This document shows positions 27,200 to 38,014 of a DNA stretch of 64,000 nt, piece by piece. The stretch's first letter is position 1; each line of letters begins with the position of its first letter. Source of the DNA: Streptomyces caelestis (GTDB lineage Bacteria > Actinomycetota > Actinomycetes > Streptomycetales > Streptomycetaceae); the NCBI RefSeq assembly GCF_001279005.1, contig NZ_LGCN01000040.1, positions 62,001-126,000 of the forward strand. The letters run 5' to 3'. Position numbers and translations under genes: made by a program. Below the pieces are notes generated by a model. It ran no database searches and was not told the DNA's origin. It worked only from the letters and a program-made list of their open reading frames with translations.

Positions 27200-28621
27200 T
27201 CAGCCGTTCTGGAGGGTGACGTCGTCCAGGAGGAAGCCGGTCTGCAGGCTGCGGTCCTCGCCGGCGGTGAAGGTCAGGGTCACCGTCTGCCCGGCGTACG
27301 CCGACAGGTCGACCGACCGCTGCACGTAGCCGCTGCCGGCGTTGGCGTTGGACAGGGTGGCGAGCGTGGTGCCGCCGGCCTTGACGGTGAATTTGTCGTA
27401 GGCGGTCGAGCCGGACTCGTCGGTGTCGATATGCAGCCAGTAGGTCAGCGACGCCGTCGAGCACCCGGCCGGCACGGTCACCGTCTGGCTGAGCGACTCG
27501 GTGCTCGTGGTCCCGTTCCCCCCGAGCCAGGCGAACCGGCTCCCGCTGTGGGCCGACTGGCCCGAGTGGGCGCCGATGGCCCCGGTGGTCCCGGTCCACG
27601 GCGAGGTGCCGCTCTCGAACCCGCCGTTCACGACCGCTCCGGCGGTGTCGCAGTCGCCGCCGGTGCCGCTGTCCACGGCCCGCTGCCAGATCGTGTACGC
27701 GATGCCGTCGGACGCGCGGTCCAGTCCGGTGGTGTTGATGTTGGTGAGGGTGTCGCAGGAGGAGTGGTAGCAGGGGTCGTACGCCCTGCTCGCCGTGCCG
27801 CCCCACTTGGCGGCCTGCGCGGAGGTCTTCCGCGCGCTGGCGCCCATCGCGTAGCCGGAGGTGGGGATGGAGTACTGCTCGAAGGAGTAGTCGTCGCTGC
27901 GCCCCGCGCCCTCGGTGTTCTCCTCCGGCTGGAGGCCCAGCGAGTCCCAGTACGCCTTCATCGGCGCGGCGGCCGAGGAGGTGATGTGGTTGATGAAGTA
28001 GCCGCCGTTGGTGGAGGCGATCATGTCGAAGTTGTAGTACGCCTTGATCCTCGCGCGCTCGGTCGACGACAGCGAACGCACGTAGAAGTCAGACCCGTTG
28101 AGGCCCTGCTCCTCGTCGGTCCACCAGGCGAAGCGGACCCGGTTGCGCATGGCCGGGTTCTGCTGGGCCAGCGTCAGGGCGTTCTCGAGCAGGGCGGCCG
28201 AGCCGGAGCCGTTGTCGTTCATGCCGGGCCCGGCCGAGACGCCGTCGAGGTGGGCGCCGAACATGTACACGTTGCCGGCGTCGCCCTTCGGCCACTCGGC
28301 GATCAGGTTGGGCCCGGCCCCGCTGGTGCAGCCGGAGGTGCACGGCTGCTCGGTGACGGTGTACCCGGCGGCCTGCAGCTTGCCCTTCACGTAGGCGACG
28401 GAGTCGCGGTAGCCCTGGGTGGTGGACCGGCGGTTCCCGCCGTTCCGTCCGGCGATGGCGCTGAGTTCGCTCAGGTGCGCCCTCACCTTGGTCACGTCGA
28501 CGTCGGGCGCGGCGACGGCGGTGTTCGCGGCGGGCGCGGAGTCGGTGGCCGCGGCGGGGAGTGTGCCGCAGCCGAGCACGACAGCGAGCGAGAAGCCCGC
28601 CACGGCGAATCTTCGTTTCAC
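27200..28621 (-). CDS. Secreted M28 zinc aminopeptidase with C-terminal beta-sandwich domain
   Basis: A protein of about 473 residues: signal peptide ([20 protein letters not shown], ending near AAATDS), then an M28 catalytic domain like the S. griseus aminopeptidase. The expected zinc and catalytic residues are visible: His and Asp in [21 protein letters not shown], the Glu pair in [11 protein letters not shown], Asp in YNFDMIAS and His in [11 protein letters not shown]. From about 325 on, [11 protein letters not shown] through [11 protein letters not shown] forms a carbohydrate-binding or P-domain-like jelly roll. The GTG at 28621 follows GGAGGAGACAAG. It releases N-terminal amino acids outside the cell. 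Confidence 0.93.
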   Translation of the reverse strand: MKRRFAVAGFSLAVVLGCGTLPAAATDSAPAANTAVAAPDVDVTKVRAHLSELSAIAGRNGGNRRSTTQGYRDSVAYVKGKLQAAGYTVTEQPCTSGCTSGAGPNLIAEWPKGDAGNVYMFGAHLDGVSAGPGMNDNGSGSAALLENALTLAQQNPAMRNRVRFAWWTDEEQGLNGSDFYVRSLSSTERARIKAYYNFDMIASTNGGYFINHITSSAAAPMKAYWDSLGLQPEENTEGAGRSDDYSFEQYSIPTSGYAMGASARKTSAQAAKWGGTASRAYDPCYHSSCDTLTNINTTGLDRASDGIAYTIWQRAVDSGTGGDCDTAGAVVNGGFESGTSPWTGTTGAIGAHSGQSAHSGSRFAWLGGNGTTSTESLSQTVTVPAGCSTASLTYWLHIDTDESGSTAYDKFTVKAGGTTLATLSNANAGSGYVQRSVDLSAYAGQTVTLTFTAGEDRSLQTGFLLDDVTLQNG

Positions 28622-28880
28622 CTTGTCTCCTCCGGGAGGTGGCTGTGGGGTGAGCCACACAGGATTGACATGGCATGAGCATGTCGGAGTGGCGAGAAGA
28701 CTCACAGGGTTGGTCGGGCCCGTCAACGGAAAGGGTGAAGTCGGGGCTTGATTGTCCGAAAGAAGCACACGGGATCCGCTATGCGGACGGCGGTGATCCG
28801 CTCCAGCGCCCCCGAAGGGTCGGGAACGGGAAGGGGCGGTGGGGCGAGAAAACCTCGCCCCACCGCCCCTTCCCGCGGAA

Positions 28881-30551
28881 CTACGCCAGTCCGGGCCCCC
28901 GCACCGGAATCGACGTGAACGTCGGCTGCTGCGGCGAAGGATCCTGGAAGAAGTCATTCCCCTTGTCGTCGACGACGATGAACGCGGGGAAGTCCTCCAC
29001 CTCGATCCTCCACACCGCCTCCATCCCGAGCTCCTCGTACTCGACGACCTCGACCTTCTTGATGCAGTCCTGCGCGAGCCGGGCCGCCGGCCCGCCGATG
29101 GACCCCAGGTAGAACCCGCCGTGCGCGTCACACGCGTCGGTGACCTGCTTCGACCGGTTCCCCTTCGCCAGCATCACCTTGGACCCGCCGGCGGCCTGGA
29201 ACTGCTCCACGTACGAGTCCATGCGCCCGGCCGTCGTCGGTCCGAACGATCCCGACGCGTACCCCTCCGGCGTCTTCGCGGGCCCCGCGTAGTAGACCGG
29301 GTGGTCCTTCAGGTACTGCGGCATCCCCTCGCCCGCGTCCAGCCGCTCCTTGATCTTCGCGTGCGCGATGTCCCGCGCCACGACCAGCGGCCCGGTCAGC
29401 GAGAGCCGGGTCTTGACCGGGTACTTGGTCAGCTCGGCCAGGATGTCGTCCATCGGCTGGTTGAGGTCGATCCTGACGACGTCGCCCGACTCCTCGAGCT
29501 GCTCGTCGGTCGTCTCCGGCAGGAACCGCGCCGGGTCGGTCTCCAGCTGCTCCAGGAACACGCCCTCGGCGGTGATCTTCGCGACGGCCTGCCGGTCCGC
29601 CGAACACGACACCGCGATCGCGACCGGGCACGACGCCCCGTGCCGGGGCAGCCGCACCACCCGCACGTCGTGGCAGAAGTACTTGCCCCCGAACTGCGCC
29701 CCGATCCCGATCCTCTGCGTCAGCTCGAAGACCTTCTCCTCCAGCTCCTTGTCCCGGAAGCCGTGCCCGAGCGCCGACCCCTCGGTGGGGATCTCGTCCA
29801 GGTAGTGCGCGGAGGCGTACTTCGCGGTCTTCAGCGCGTACTCGGCCGACGTGCCGCCGACGACGATCGCCAGGTGGTACGGCGGACAGGCGGCCGTGCC
29901 CAGCGAACGGATCTTCTCCTCCAGGAACTTCATCATGGAGGTCTCGTTCAGGACGGCCTTGGTCTCCTGGTAGAGGAACGACTTGTTGGCCGACCCGCCG
30001 CCCTTGGCCATGAACAGGAACTTGTACGCGCCGCCGTCCGTCGCGTACAGCTCGATCTGCGCGGGGAGGTTGGAGCCGGTGTTCTTCTCCTCCCACATGG
30101 TGAGCGGAGCCATCTGCGAGTAGCGCAGGTTCAGGTTCTTGTAGGCGTCGTAGATGCCCTTGCTCAGGGCCTCCTCGTCGCGCCCGGACGTCAGCACGTT
30201 CTGCCCGCGCTTGCCCATGACGATCGCCGTACCGGTGTCCTGGCACATCGGCAGCACGCCCGCCGCCGCGATGTTCGCGTTCTTCAGCAGGTCCAGGGCC
30301 ACGAACTTGTCGTTGGCCGACGCCTCGGGGTCGTCGATGATGCGGCGCAGCTGCGCCAGGTGGGCCGGGCGCAGATAGTGCTGGATGTCGTGGACGGCCT
30401 CCTCGGCGAGCTTGCGCAGCGCCTCCGGCTCCACCTTGAGGAACGTCCGTCCGTCGGCCTCGAAGGTGGAGACACCTTCGGAGGTCACCAGCCGGTAGGG
30501 GGTGGTGTCCTCTCCCATGGGGAGCAGATCGGCGTACTCGAACTCAGGCAT
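28881..30551 (-). CDS. Fumarate hydratase, class I (iron-sulfur)
   Basis: A protein of about 556 residues of the class I fumarase / L(+)-tartrate dehydratase family with fused alpha and beta parts. The likely Fe-S cysteines are in [35 protein letters not shown] and [17 protein letters not shown] segments; [14 protein letters not shown] and [15 protein letters not shown] mark the C-terminal domain. The ATG at 30551 is preferred (GAGGA nine bases upstream) over 30560, which sits too close to the ribosome site. It duplicates the reaction of the nearby class II enzyme, with different oxygen and iron dependence. Confidence 0.93.
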   Translation of the reverse strand: MPEFEYADLLPMGEDTTPYRLVTSEGVSTFEADGRTFLKVEPEALRKLAEEAVHDIQHYLRPAHLAQLRRIIDDPEASANDKFVALDLLKNANIAAAGVLPMCQDTGTAIVMGKRGQNVLTSGRDEEALSKGIYDAYKNLNLRYSQMAPLTMWEEKNTGSNLPAQIELYATDGGAYKFLFMAKGGGSANKSFLYQETKAVLNETSMMKFLEEKIRSLGTAACPPYHLAIVVGGTSAEYALKTAKYASAHYLDEIPTEGSALGHGFRDKELEEKVFELTQRIGIGAQFGGKYFCHDVRVVRLPRHGASCPVAIAVSCSADRQAVAKITAEGVFLEQLETDPARFLPETTDEQLEESGDVVRIDLNQPMDDILAELTKYPVKTRLSLTGPLVVARDIAHAKIKERLDAGEGMPQYLKDHPVYYAGPAKTPEGYASGSFGPTTAGRMDSYVEQFQAAGGSKVMLAKGNRSKQVTDACDAHGGFYLGSIGGPAARLAQDCIKKVEVVEYEELGMEAVWRIEVEDFPAFIVVDDKGNDFFQDPSPQQPTFTSIPVRGPGLA

Positions 30552-30706
30552 CTCGCCCATTCCTCACTCGACAGACGGCCGCCCGCCGACGTTGGCGGGC
30601 GCTCACCAGCGTAGGACCTGCTCCTCACGGCGAACCTGTGAGGTTGTCCTCAGTCGTCCCCGTCGGGGGGTGGTCGCGATCTATCGCGTTTCGGTACGCT
30701 GCCGCC

Positions 30707-31402
30707 GTGGACCTTCAGAAGCACGCCCAACAGCCGGACACGGCACCGCGGACGGCCGAGCTGCGCGCCTCCGACGCCGACCGGGACCGTACCGCCGGCC
30801 TCCTGCGCGAGGCCCTCGCCGAGGGCCGCCTCACCCCCGACGAGCACGCGGAGCGCGTCGAGGGCGTGCTGGCCGCCAAGACGGTCGGGGAGCTGGAGGC
30901 GTTCGTCCGGGACCTGCCGGCGGCCCACCAGCGGCGCGCGGCGCACGCCTCCGCCCCCAGCCGCCCCACCACCGGCGCCATCCCGGTGGACCCCGACGAC
31001 AACGTGGTCGCGGTGTTCGGCGCCGCCACCCGCAAGGGCCGCTGGCGCACCGGGCGCCGCATCCACGCGTACGCGATCTTCGGCAGCGTCGAGATCGACC
31101 TCAGCGAGGCGCTGTTCGACCACCAGCAGGTCATGATCAAGTCGTTCGCCGTCTTCGGCAGCGTCGAGATCCGCGTCCCGGAGAACGTGTCGCTGCGCGG
31201 CATGGGCGGCGGCGTGCTCGGCTCCTTCGAGGTGGCCACGCTCGACGCGACCGACGCCGAGGCCCCGGTGGTCTACGTGGACGGCTGGGCGGTGCTGGGC
31301 TCCGTCGAGGCGCGGCCCAAGCGCGGCAAGCTCGTGGCGGACATCCTCGACCGGGTGCAGCGCAAGGTCGACCGGAGCACGCGCAGACACCTGGGGCACT
31401 GA
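30707..31402 (+). CDS. DUF1707 / LiaF-C-like protein
   Basis: A 231-residue protein. The N-terminal DUF1707 domain (about 18-72) reads RASDADRDRTAGLLREALAE and RLTPDEHAERVEGVLAAKTV. The C-terminal half (about 105-200) shows repeated short beta units, AYAIFGSVEIDLSEA, AVFGSVEIRVPENV and WAVLGSVEARP, as in the LiaF/YvqF C-terminal domain of wall-stress systems. No membrane segment separates them. The GTG at 30707 lacks a ribosome site and sits about 8 bp after tacgct, suggesting a leaderless message. It is followed by the whiB-like gene. Confidence 0.85.
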   Translation: MDLQKHAQQPDTAPRTAELRASDADRDRTAGLLREALAEGRLTPDEHAERVEGVLAAKTVGELEAFVRDLPAAHQRRAAHASAPSRPTTGAIPVDPDDNVVAVFGAATRKGRWRTGRRIHAYAIFGSVEIDLSEALFDHQQVMIKSFAVFGSVEIRVPENVSLRGMGGGVLGSFEVATLDATDAEAPVVYVDGWAVLGSVEARPKRGKLVADILDRVQRKVDRSTRRHLGH

Positions 31403-31496
31403 CGCGCGGTCCGGAACTCAGTGCATAGGCGCGCGCACAACGGGTAAGCCTTGCTGCATCGTGTCTCGCTCGCGAAGCCGTCGTCAGGAGTAGACC

Positions 31497-31871
31497 GTGC
31501 TGCAACCGCCGCATTCGTCCCTGCAGATAGCCGCTGTCCCGGCCCAGCGAGCGGCAGCGCGGGACAGGGACCAGGACGCCCCCTGGCATACCGAGGCGGT
31601 GTGCCGGCGCGACGAGGCGGGGCTGTTCTTCGCACCCTCCAAGGAACCCACCGCCGCCCGGCTCTCCCGCGAGGAGGCGGCCAAGCGCGTCTGCGCCCGC
31701 TGCCCGGTGATGGTCGAGTGCCGCGAGCACGCCCTGCTCCAGCCCGAGCCCTACGGCGTCTGGGGCGGCCTCACCGCCGCCGAACGCCGAGTGGTCCTGG
31801 CCCGCCGCAGGCGCCGCGAAATGGAACTGAAGAAGACCTCCCGCCCGGGCCGCATCGCGGCAGCGGGCTGA
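31497..31871 (+). CDS. WhiB-family iron-sulfur transcriptional regulator
   Basis: A 124-residue Wbl protein. The four cluster cysteines are Cys36, Cys66, Cys69 and Cys75 (AVCRRDE, VCARCPVMVEC), then the GVWGG turn at 87-91 and a basic C-terminus (RRVVLARRRRREMELKK) for DNA binding. Wbl proteins hold a [4Fe-4S] cluster, bind SigA and control development, redox or antibiotic responses. By position beside the class I fumarase, DUF1707 and glpX genes it probably corresponds to S. coelicolor WblI, but I cannot verify this. The start is a GTG with CAGGAG upstream. Confidence 0.93.
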   Translation: MLQPPHSSLQIAAVPAQRAAARDRDQDAPWHTEAVCRRDEAGLFFAPSKEPTAARLSREEAAKRVCARCPVMVECREHALLQPEPYGVWGGLTAAERRVVLARRRRREMELKKTSRPGRIAAAG

Positions 31872-31893
31872 CACCCACGCGCAAAGGAAAAGA

Positions 31894-31922
31894 GCGCCCC
31901 CTCCGCACAGGGGGCGCCTTTT
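31894..31922 (+). terminator. Terminator after whiB-like gene
   Basis: Arms gcgccccct and agggggcgc (9 bp) with a 6-nt loop, followed by cctttt, 22 bp after the whiB-like stop. Confidence 0.75.
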
Positions 31923-32050
31923 CACGCCGGGCGGGTCGACCCGCCCAGGGGTGTGGGGCTGTGACATGTGCGGCTCCGCCGCGTGGGCGCTCCCTTCGCA
32001 CGGGGGCGCCTTTTCACGCCGGGCAGGTCGACCCACCCAGGGGCGCGGGG
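31911..32050. repeat. Diverged direct repeat of about 48 bp
   Basis: The block 31911-31958 recurs at 32003-32050 with few changes. Each copy carries the gggggcgccttttcacgcc end of the terminator and a ggtcgac/cgggt-cgacc palindromic core. The second copy therefore brings a terminator half without its partner arm. Confidence 0.7.
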
Positions 32051-32078
32051 AACTGCGCGACCAGCCCCCACGCACCCG

Positions 32079-32136
32079 CACTCGCCCACGCGCCGCGCCG
32101 CAGGCACAACGCACTCGCCCACGCGCCGCGCCGCAG
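32079..32136. repeat. Perfect 25-bp direct repeat
   Basis: Copies at 32079-32103 and 32112-32136 begin cactcgcccacg and are identical for 25 bp, 33 bp apart start to start. They lie in the whiB-like/glpX convergent gap, 22 bp before the glpX stop. No gene covers them. Confidence 0.75.
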
Positions 32137-32157
32137 CCCCCGTACCGAAGTGACGTT

Positions 32158-33192
32158 TCACTTGCCCCGGTCGAAGTCGATCGCGCTGTAAGCCCGCAGC
32201 TTGCTGAGCCGGTGCTCGGAGTCGATCCTCCGGACCGTCCCCGACCTGGACCGCATCACGATGGAATCGGTCGTGGCCGTCTCCGACCGGTACCGCACTC
32301 CGCGCAGCAGCTCGCCGTCGGTGATCCCCGTCGCCACGAAGAACACGTTGTCCCCGGTGACCAGGTCCTCCGTGGTCAGCACCCGGTCCAGATCGTGCCC
32401 GGCGTCGACCGCCCGCTGCCGCTCCTCGTCGTCCTTGGGCCACAGCTTGCCCTGGATCGTCCCGCCCAGGCACTTCACCGCGCAGGCCGAGATGATGCCC
32501 TCGGGGGTGCCGCCCACCCCGAGCAGCAGGTCGATGCCCGTGCCCTCGCGCAGCGCGAGGATCGAGCCGGCCACGTCGCCGTCGGAGATCAGCTTGATGC
32601 GCGCCCCGGTCTCCCGGATCTCCTTGATGATGCCCTCGTGCCGCGGCCGGTCGAGGATCACCACGGTGACGTCCTCGGGGGTGGCCCGCTTGGCCTTGGC
32701 GACCCGGCGGATGTTCACGTTCACCGGCGCGTTGATGTCGACGAAGTCGGCGGCCTCGGGGCCGGTGACCAGCTTGTCCATGTAGAACACGGCCGACGGG
32801 TCGAACATCGAGCCGCGCTCGGCGGCGGCCAGCACCGCGATGGCGTTCGTCATGCCCTTGGCGGTCAGCGTCGTGCCGTCGATCGGGTCGACGGCGATGT
32901 CGCACTCCGGGCCGGTCCCGTCACCCACGCGCTCCCCGTTGAAGAGCATCGGGGCCTCGTCCTTCTCGCCCTCGCCGATGACGACGACGCCGTTCATCGA
33001 GACGGTGGAGACGAGGGTGCGCATGGCGCGCACCGCGGCGCCGTCGGCGCCGTTCTTGTCGCCGCGCCCTACCCAGCGGCCGGCCGCCATGGCCGCGGCC
33101 TCGGTGACCCGCACGAGCTCCAGGGCGAGGTTGCGGTCGGGGGCTTCGGACGGGACATCGAGCTCGGACGGCAGGTGATGGTGTTCGGTCAT
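32158..33192 (-). CDS. glpX: Fructose-1,6-bisphosphatase class II
   Basis: A 344-residue GlpX-type phosphatase of gluconeogenesis, hydrolysing fructose-1,6-bisphosphate. The inositol-monophosphatase superfamily metal site is in [15 protein letters not shown] and [30 protein letters not shown] and [18 protein letters not shown] are characteristic of GlpX. The ATG at 33192 has AAAGG about ten bases upstream; the longer frame to 33294 overlaps the divergent DUF4245 promoter. Most actinobacteria use this class as their only FBPase. Confidence 0.95.
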   Translation of the reverse strand: MTEHHHLPSELDVPSEAPDRNLALELVRVTEAAAMAAGRWVGRGDKNGADGAAVRAMRTLVSTVSMNGVVVIGEGEKDEAPMLFNGERVGDGTGPECDIAVDPIDGTTLTAKGMTNAIAVLAAAERGSMFDPSAVFYMDKLVTGPEAADFVDINAPVNVNIRRVAKAKRATPEDVTVVILDRPRHEGIIKEIRETGARIKLISDGDVAGSILALREGTGIDLLLGVGGTPEGIISACAVKCLGGTIQGKLWPKDDEERQRAVDAGHDLDRVLTTEDLVTGDNVFFVATGITDGELLRGVRYRSETATTDSIVMRSRSGTVRRIDSEHRLSKLRAYSAIDFDRGK

Positions 33193-33317
33193 CGGAGCGC
33201 ACCTTTCTGTACGACGACGGCCGGATGAGGGTGTGGGACACGACTCTATCGCCAGTACGACAAAATGAGCAGGGCCCCCCACGGATGAGCGCACCGGGCA
33301 CCTGCGACGATAGGGGC

Positions 33318-33842
33318 GTGGCAGGAACGAGCAGTGTGCAGAAAACGGCCCGGGACATGATCCTTTCCCTGGCGGTCATCATGCTCGTCGCGGGAGTGGT
33401 CTGGCTGTTCATCCCGCACGAGGACGGTGAGCCCGACATCAAGCGGGTCGACTACCGGGTCGACCTGCTCACGGCCCGCCGGGCCGCCTCCTACCCCGTG
33501 GCCGCGCCGGAGGGCCTGCCGGAGGCGTGGAAGCCCACCTCCGTCCGCTACCGGGGCACCGAGTCCGAGGCCTGGCACCTCGGCTTCCACGCGCCCGACG
33601 GGGAGTACGTGGCGGTCGAGCAGTCCGCGGGCAAGCGGTCGGCGTTCATCGAGGACACGACGCAGGGCGCCGTGAAGACGGAGACCACGCAGCGGATCGA
33701 CGGCGAGACCTGGACGCGCTACGAGGGCGACCACTACGACGCGCTGGTGCTGGAGGGCACCGAGGGCTCGACCACCGTCGTGACCGGCACGGCGTCGTTC
33801 GGGCAGCTGACGAAGATGGCCGGGTCGCTGCGCACGGAGTGA
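33318..33842 (+). CDS. DUF4245 membrane-anchored protein
   Basis: A protein of about 174 residues: a short cytoplasmic N-terminus ([14 protein letters not shown]), one membrane helix ([19 protein letters not shown]) and an extracytoplasmic domain with [20 protein letters not shown] and [16 protein letters not shown], as in DUF4245 proteins of actinobacteria. Function is unknown. The GTG at 33318 matches the family N-terminus; an ATG at 33285 is possible. Neither has a clear ribosome site, so a leaderless message is likely. It is divergent from glpX. Confidence 0.8.
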   Translation: MAGTSSVQKTARDMILSLAVIMLVAGVVWLFIPHEDGEPDIKRVDYRVDLLTARRAASYPVAAPEGLPEAWKPTSVRYRGTESEAWHLGFHAPDGEYVAVEQSAGKRSAFIEDTTQGAVKTETTQRIDGETWTRYEGDHYDALVLEGTEGSTTVVTGTASFGQLTKMAGSLRTE

Positions 33843-33849
33843 GCGGAAC

Positions 33850-33907
33850 CCACAGGGGGCGGGGCCCTGCCGGATCGGCCGATCCGGCAGGGCCCCGCCC
33901 CCTGTGG
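33850..33907. terminator. 58-bp perfect palindrome, bidirectional terminator
   Basis: The 29-bp arms 33850-33878 and 33879-33907 are exactly complementary with no spacer, between the convergent DUF4245 and nitroreductase genes. Folded, it gives a very stable GC hairpin. Confidence 0.85.
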
Positions 33908-33923
33908 TCCGTGCCGATGCGGC

Positions 33924-34514
33924 TCAGACGGTGGTGACGACCTGCTCGTACTCCAGGCGAGGGGAGCGCGGGAACCACGCGTCCGGTCCGGGGCGGCCGA
34001 TGTTGACGACCATCAGCGGGGTGTGGTCGTCGTCCAGGAACTCCTTGCGGAGGCCCTCGAAGTCGAGGCCGGTCATCGGGCCGGCGGCCAGGCCCGCGGC
34101 GCGTACGCCGATGATGAAGTAGGCGGCCTGGAGGGCGGCATTCAGCGCGGCGGCGCTCTCCCGCACCGGGCGCTCGCCGAAGAAGACGTCCTTGGCCTGC
34201 GGGAAGTGCGGGAGCAGGGCGGGGAGCTCCTCGTGGAACTCGTTGTCCGCGGACAGGATGGCGACCAGCGGGGCGGCGGCCGTCTTGGCCCGGTTGCCCT
34301 CCGCCAGGTGGTGGACGAGGCGCTCACGGGCCTCGGGGGAGCGGACCAGGGTGATGCGCAGGGGGTTCTGGTTGAAGGCGGTGGGGCCGTACTTGACCAG
34401 GTCGTGGATCGCCCGCACCTGCTCGTCGGTCACCGGCTCGTCGGTGAACGTGTTGGCGGTGCGCGCCTCGCGGAACAGCAGGTCCTGGGCGGCGGGGTCG
34501 AGGGCGAGAGACAT
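33924..34514 (-). CDS. Nitroreductase-family protein (RutE/HadB-like)
   Basis: A 196-residue FMN-dependent NAD(P)H oxidoreductase of the malonic semialdehyde reductase (RutE) type. The family pattern is ARTANTFTDEPVTDEQVRAI, YGPTAFNQNPLRITLVRS, then GVRAAGLAAGPMTGLDFEG and MVVNIGRPGPDAWFPRSPRL. Members reduce malonic semialdehyde or nitro/quinone compounds; the substrate is undefined here because no rut genes are adjacent. The ATG at 34514 has GAGAAGG upstream. The AT-rich repeat about 90 bp before it is probably its operator. Confidence 0.9.
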   Translation of the reverse strand: MSLALDPAAQDLLFREARTANTFTDEPVTDEQVRAIHDLVKYGPTAFNQNPLRITLVRSPEARERLVHHLAEGNRAKTAAAPLVAILSADNEFHEELPALLPHFPQAKDVFFGERPVRESAAALNAALQAAYFIIGVRAAGLAAGPMTGLDFEGLRKEFLDDDHTPLMVVNIGRPGPDAWFPRSPRLEYEQVVTTV

Positions 34515-34595
34515 GCGTGAACCTTCTCGGGGGTACGTCGGCCCGTATTTCCGTGTATGAAGCACGGACCTTTTGGCGGGTCCGACCGTACGCCC

Positions 34596-34617
34596 TTGAT
34601 GTTCAATGTTCAATTAA
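34596..34617. promoter_or_regulatory. TTGAACA repeat, probable operator of the nitroreductase gene
   Basis: Read leftward, this island gives TTGAACATTGAACATCAA: two TTGAACA copies 7 bp apart, closed by TCAA. It is far more AT-rich than its surroundings and lies in the gap before the nitroreductase gene. MarR or HxlR/TetR-type repressors commonly use such sites; none is encoded adjacent. Confidence 0.45.
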
Positions 34618-34639
34618 ATGTGGAGCTCGGTGATCCACT

Positions 34640-34891
34640 TCACTGATCGGCCTCCCCGGCGTCCTCCGCCCCGTTCTCCTCCGCGAGCGCCGCGTCCAGC
34701 CGGGCCCGCGCCCCGTCCAGCCGGCGCCGGCACACCCTGGCCAGCTCCTCGCCCCGCTCCCAGAGCGCGAGGGACTCCTCCAGCGTCGTGCCGCCCGTCT
34801 CCAGCCGTCGTACGACCTCGATCAGTTCGTCCCGCGCCTGCTCGTACCCGAGCGCCTCGGCCGCTGCCGTCTGCTCCGTCTTGCTGGTCAT
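34640..34891 (-). CDS. xseB: Exodeoxyribonuclease VII small subunit
   Basis: An 83-residue XseB: LGYEQARDELIEVVRRLETG, TTLEESLALWERGEELARVC, then a basic RRLDGARARLDAA helix. It is the structural small subunit of the exonuclease VII complex that degrades single-stranded DNA. The ATG at 34891 is 9 bp after the xseA stop, so the two are one operon (xseA-xseB). Confidence 0.95.
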   Translation of the reverse strand: MTSKTEQTAAAEALGYEQARDELIEVVRRLETGGTTLEESLALWERGEELARVCRRRLDGARARLDAALAEENGAEDAGEADQ

Positions 34892-34900
34892 CCGCCCACC

Positions 34901-36109
34901 CTAAACATCGACTCGGACAGTGAACTCGCCCTCGGACACCCGCGCCCGCAACACCTCGCCGGCCTCCACCCCGGCCGGATCCCGCACCGCGTGCCCGTCC
35001 GCCCGCTGGAGCACGGCGTACCCGCGCTTCAGGGTCGCGGCGGGGGACAGGGCCACCACGCGCGCGTGCGTGTGCGTCAGCTCGGAGTCGGCCCGGTCCA
35101 GCCGGTGCCGCAGCGAGCGCCGGACCCGCTCCAGCAGCGCCGTGACCTCCTCCGCGCGCGCGTCGACCATCCGGTGCGGATCCTGCACCGAGGGCCGGGC
35201 CAGCGCGTGCGCCAGCCCGCGCTCCTCCCGGTCCAGCAGCGCCTGGACGCAGCGCCGCGCCCGGTCGCGCAGCATCCGTACCCGCTCGTGCTCCTCGCCC
35301 ACGTCCGGCACCACCTTCTTGGCGGCGTCGGTCGGCGTGGAGGCACGCAGGTCGGCCACGTGGTCGAGCAGCGGGTTGTCCGGCTCGTGCCCGATCGCGG
35401 AGACGACCGGCGTACGGCACGCCGCCACCGTCCGCACCAGCTGCTCGTCGGAGAACGGCAGCAGGTCCTCCACACTGCCGCCGCCCCGCGCCACGATGAT
35501 CACGTCCACGTCGTCGACCGCGTCCAGCTCCTTCACGGCCTGGACCACCTGCGGCACCGCGTGCACCCCCTGCACGGGCACATTGCGCACCTCGAAGCGG
35601 ACGGCGGGCCACCGGTGCCGGGCGTTCTCCAGCACGTCCCGCTCGGCCGCCGAGGCCCGCCCGCACACCAGCCCGATCAGCCGCGGCAGGAACGGCAGCG
35701 GCTTCTTCCGCTCCGGTGCGAACAGGCCCTCCCGTGCGAGGGACTTCTTCAGCTGCTCGAGGCGCGCCAGCAGCTCCCCGACCCCGACCGGCTTGATCTC
35801 GGCGGCCCGCAGCGACAGCTGCCCGCGCGGCGCGTACCACTCCGGCTTGCAGTGCACCACCACCCGCGCGCCCTCGCTCACCACGTCCGCGACCGCGTCG
35901 AACACCTGCCGGTAGCAGGTCACGCCCACGGAGACGTCGTACGACGGGTCGCGCAGCGTCAGGAACACCACCCCGGCGCCCGGCCGCCGCGACAGCTGGG
36001 TGATCTGCCCCTCGACCCACACCGCGCCGAGCCGGTCGATCCACCCCCCGATCAGCCGCGACACCTCACCGACGGGCAGCGGCGCTTCCGCAGACGTGTT
36101 GAGAGCCAT
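34901..36109 (-). CDS. xseA: Exodeoxyribonuclease VII large subunit
   Basis: A 402-residue catalytic subunit. The N-terminal OB-fold (about 10-105) has [20 protein letters not shown] and [15 protein letters not shown]. The catalytic domain holds [24 protein letters not shown] sequence, [37 protein letters not shown] and [16 protein letters not shown] coiled coil follows, ending with [15 protein letters not shown]. The start [15 protein letters not shown] (36109) is preferred; the longer frame to 36139 is possible. It is divergent from ispH. Confidence 0.95.
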   Translation of the reverse strand: MALNTSAEAPLPVGEVSRLIGGWIDRLGAVWVEGQITQLSRRPGAGVVFLTLRDPSYDVSVGVTCYRQVFDAVADVVSEGARVVVHCKPEWYAPRGQLSLRAAEIKPVGVGELLARLEQLKKSLAREGLFAPERKKPLPFLPRLIGLVCGRASAAERDVLENARHRWPAVRFEVRNVPVQGVHAVPQVVQAVKELDAVDDVDVIIVARGGGSVEDLLPFSDEQLVRTVAACRTPVVSAIGHEPDNPLLDHVADLRASTPTDAAKKVVPDVGEEHERVRMLRDRARRCVQALLDREERGLAHALARPSVQDPHRMVDARAEEVTALLERVRRSLRHRLDRADSELTHTHARVVALSPAATLKRGYAVLQRADGHAVRDPAGVEAGEVLRARVSEGEFTVRVDV

Positions 36110-36183
36110 GTCCGCGAGAGTAGTGCGCCCCACCGACAACGCACCGTGACCGGGCCTCCGCGCGCGGCCTTACGATGGGACGC

Positions 36184-37182
36184 ATGACCGCTTCGCCTGG
36201 CCGCCGTGTCCTGCTCGCCGCCCCCCGGGGCTACTGCGCGGGAGTGGACCGCGCCGTGATCGCCGTCGAGAAGGCCCTGGAGCAGTACGGGGCCCCCGTC
36301 TACGTCCGGCACGAGATCGTGCACAACAAATACGTCGTGCAGACCCTGGAGAAGAAGGGCGCGATCTTCGTCGAACGGACGGAGGAGGTCCCGCCGGGCA
36401 ACATCGTCATGTTCTCCGCGCACGGCGTCGCCCCGGTCGTCCACGAGGAGGCCGAGCGCGGCCGGCTCGCCACCATCGACGCCACCTGCCCGCTGGTCAC
36501 CAAGGTCCACAAGGAAGCCGTCCGCTTCGCGAACGACGACTACGACATCCTGCTGATCGGCCACGAGGGCCACGAGGAGGTCATCGGCACCTCCGGCGAG
36601 GCCCCCGACCACATCCAGCTCGTCGACGGGCCCGACGACGTGGCCAAGGTCGAGGTCCGCGACCCCTCCAGGGTCGTCTGGCTCTCCCAGACCACCCTCT
36701 CCGTCGACGAGACCATGGAGACCGTCGACGCCCTCAAGGAGAAGTTCCCCCAGCTGATCTCCCCGCCCAGCGACGACATCTGCTACGCCACGCAGAACCG
36801 CCAGCTCGCGGTCAAGCAGATGGGCGCCGAGGCGGACCTGGTGATCGTGGTCGGCTCGCGCAACTCCTCCAACTCCAAGCGGCTGGTGGAGGTCGCCAAG
36901 CTGGCCGGCGCCCGTGCGGCGTACCTGGTGGACTTCGCCGACGAGATCGACGAGGCCTGGCTGGAGGGCGTGAGCACGGTCGGCGTCACCTCGGGCGCCT
37001 CGGTGCCGGAGGTCCTGGTCGAGCAGGTGCTGGAATGGCTGTCGGGGCGCGGCTTCGAGGACGTCGAGATCGTCAAGGCCGCCGAGGAGTCCATCACCTT
37101 CTCGCTGCCCAAGGAGCTCCGCCGCGACCTGCGCGAGGAGGCGGCGGCCCTGGTGGCCGAGCGCGGCGGCTCCGGGGCGTGA
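36184..37182 (+). CDS. ispH: 4-hydroxy-3-methylbut-2-enyl diphosphate reductase
   Basis: A protein of about 332 residues, the last enzyme of the MEP isoprenoid pathway, reducing HMBPP to IPP and DMAPP with a [4Fe-4S] cluster. The three cluster cysteines are in [13 protein letters not shown] (Cys18), [13 protein letters not shown] and [14 protein letters not shown]; the active-site Glu/His motifs [12 protein letters not shown] and [14 protein letters not shown] are intact. The ATG at 36184 is preceded by GGGA; the ATG at 36175 would add MGR and could be a leaderless start. It is divergent from xseA with 74 bp between. Confidence 0.96.
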   Translation: MTASPGRRVLLAAPRGYCAGVDRAVIAVEKALEQYGAPVYVRHEIVHNKYVVQTLEKKGAIFVERTEEVPPGNIVMFSAHGVAPVVHEEAERGRLATIDATCPLVTKVHKEAVRFANDDYDILLIGHEGHEEVIGTSGEAPDHIQLVDGPDDVAKVEVRDPSRVVWLSQTTLSVDETMETVDALKEKFPQLISPPSDDICYATQNRQLAVKQMGAEADLVIVVGSRNSSNSKRLVEVAKLAGARAAYLVDFADEIDEAWLEGVSTVGVTSGASVPEVLVEQVLEWLSGRGFEDVEIVKAAEESITFSLPKELRRDLREEAAALVAERGGSGA

Positions 37183-37264
37183 TCCGCGCGGTGACGGTGG
37201 AGCGGGTGTGACGGCCGAGGAGGCCGGATCCGTGACGTCGCGTCCCACGTCGTAACGTGGGGCC

Positions 37265-38011
<747 letters not shown>

Positions 38012-38014
38012 GAC

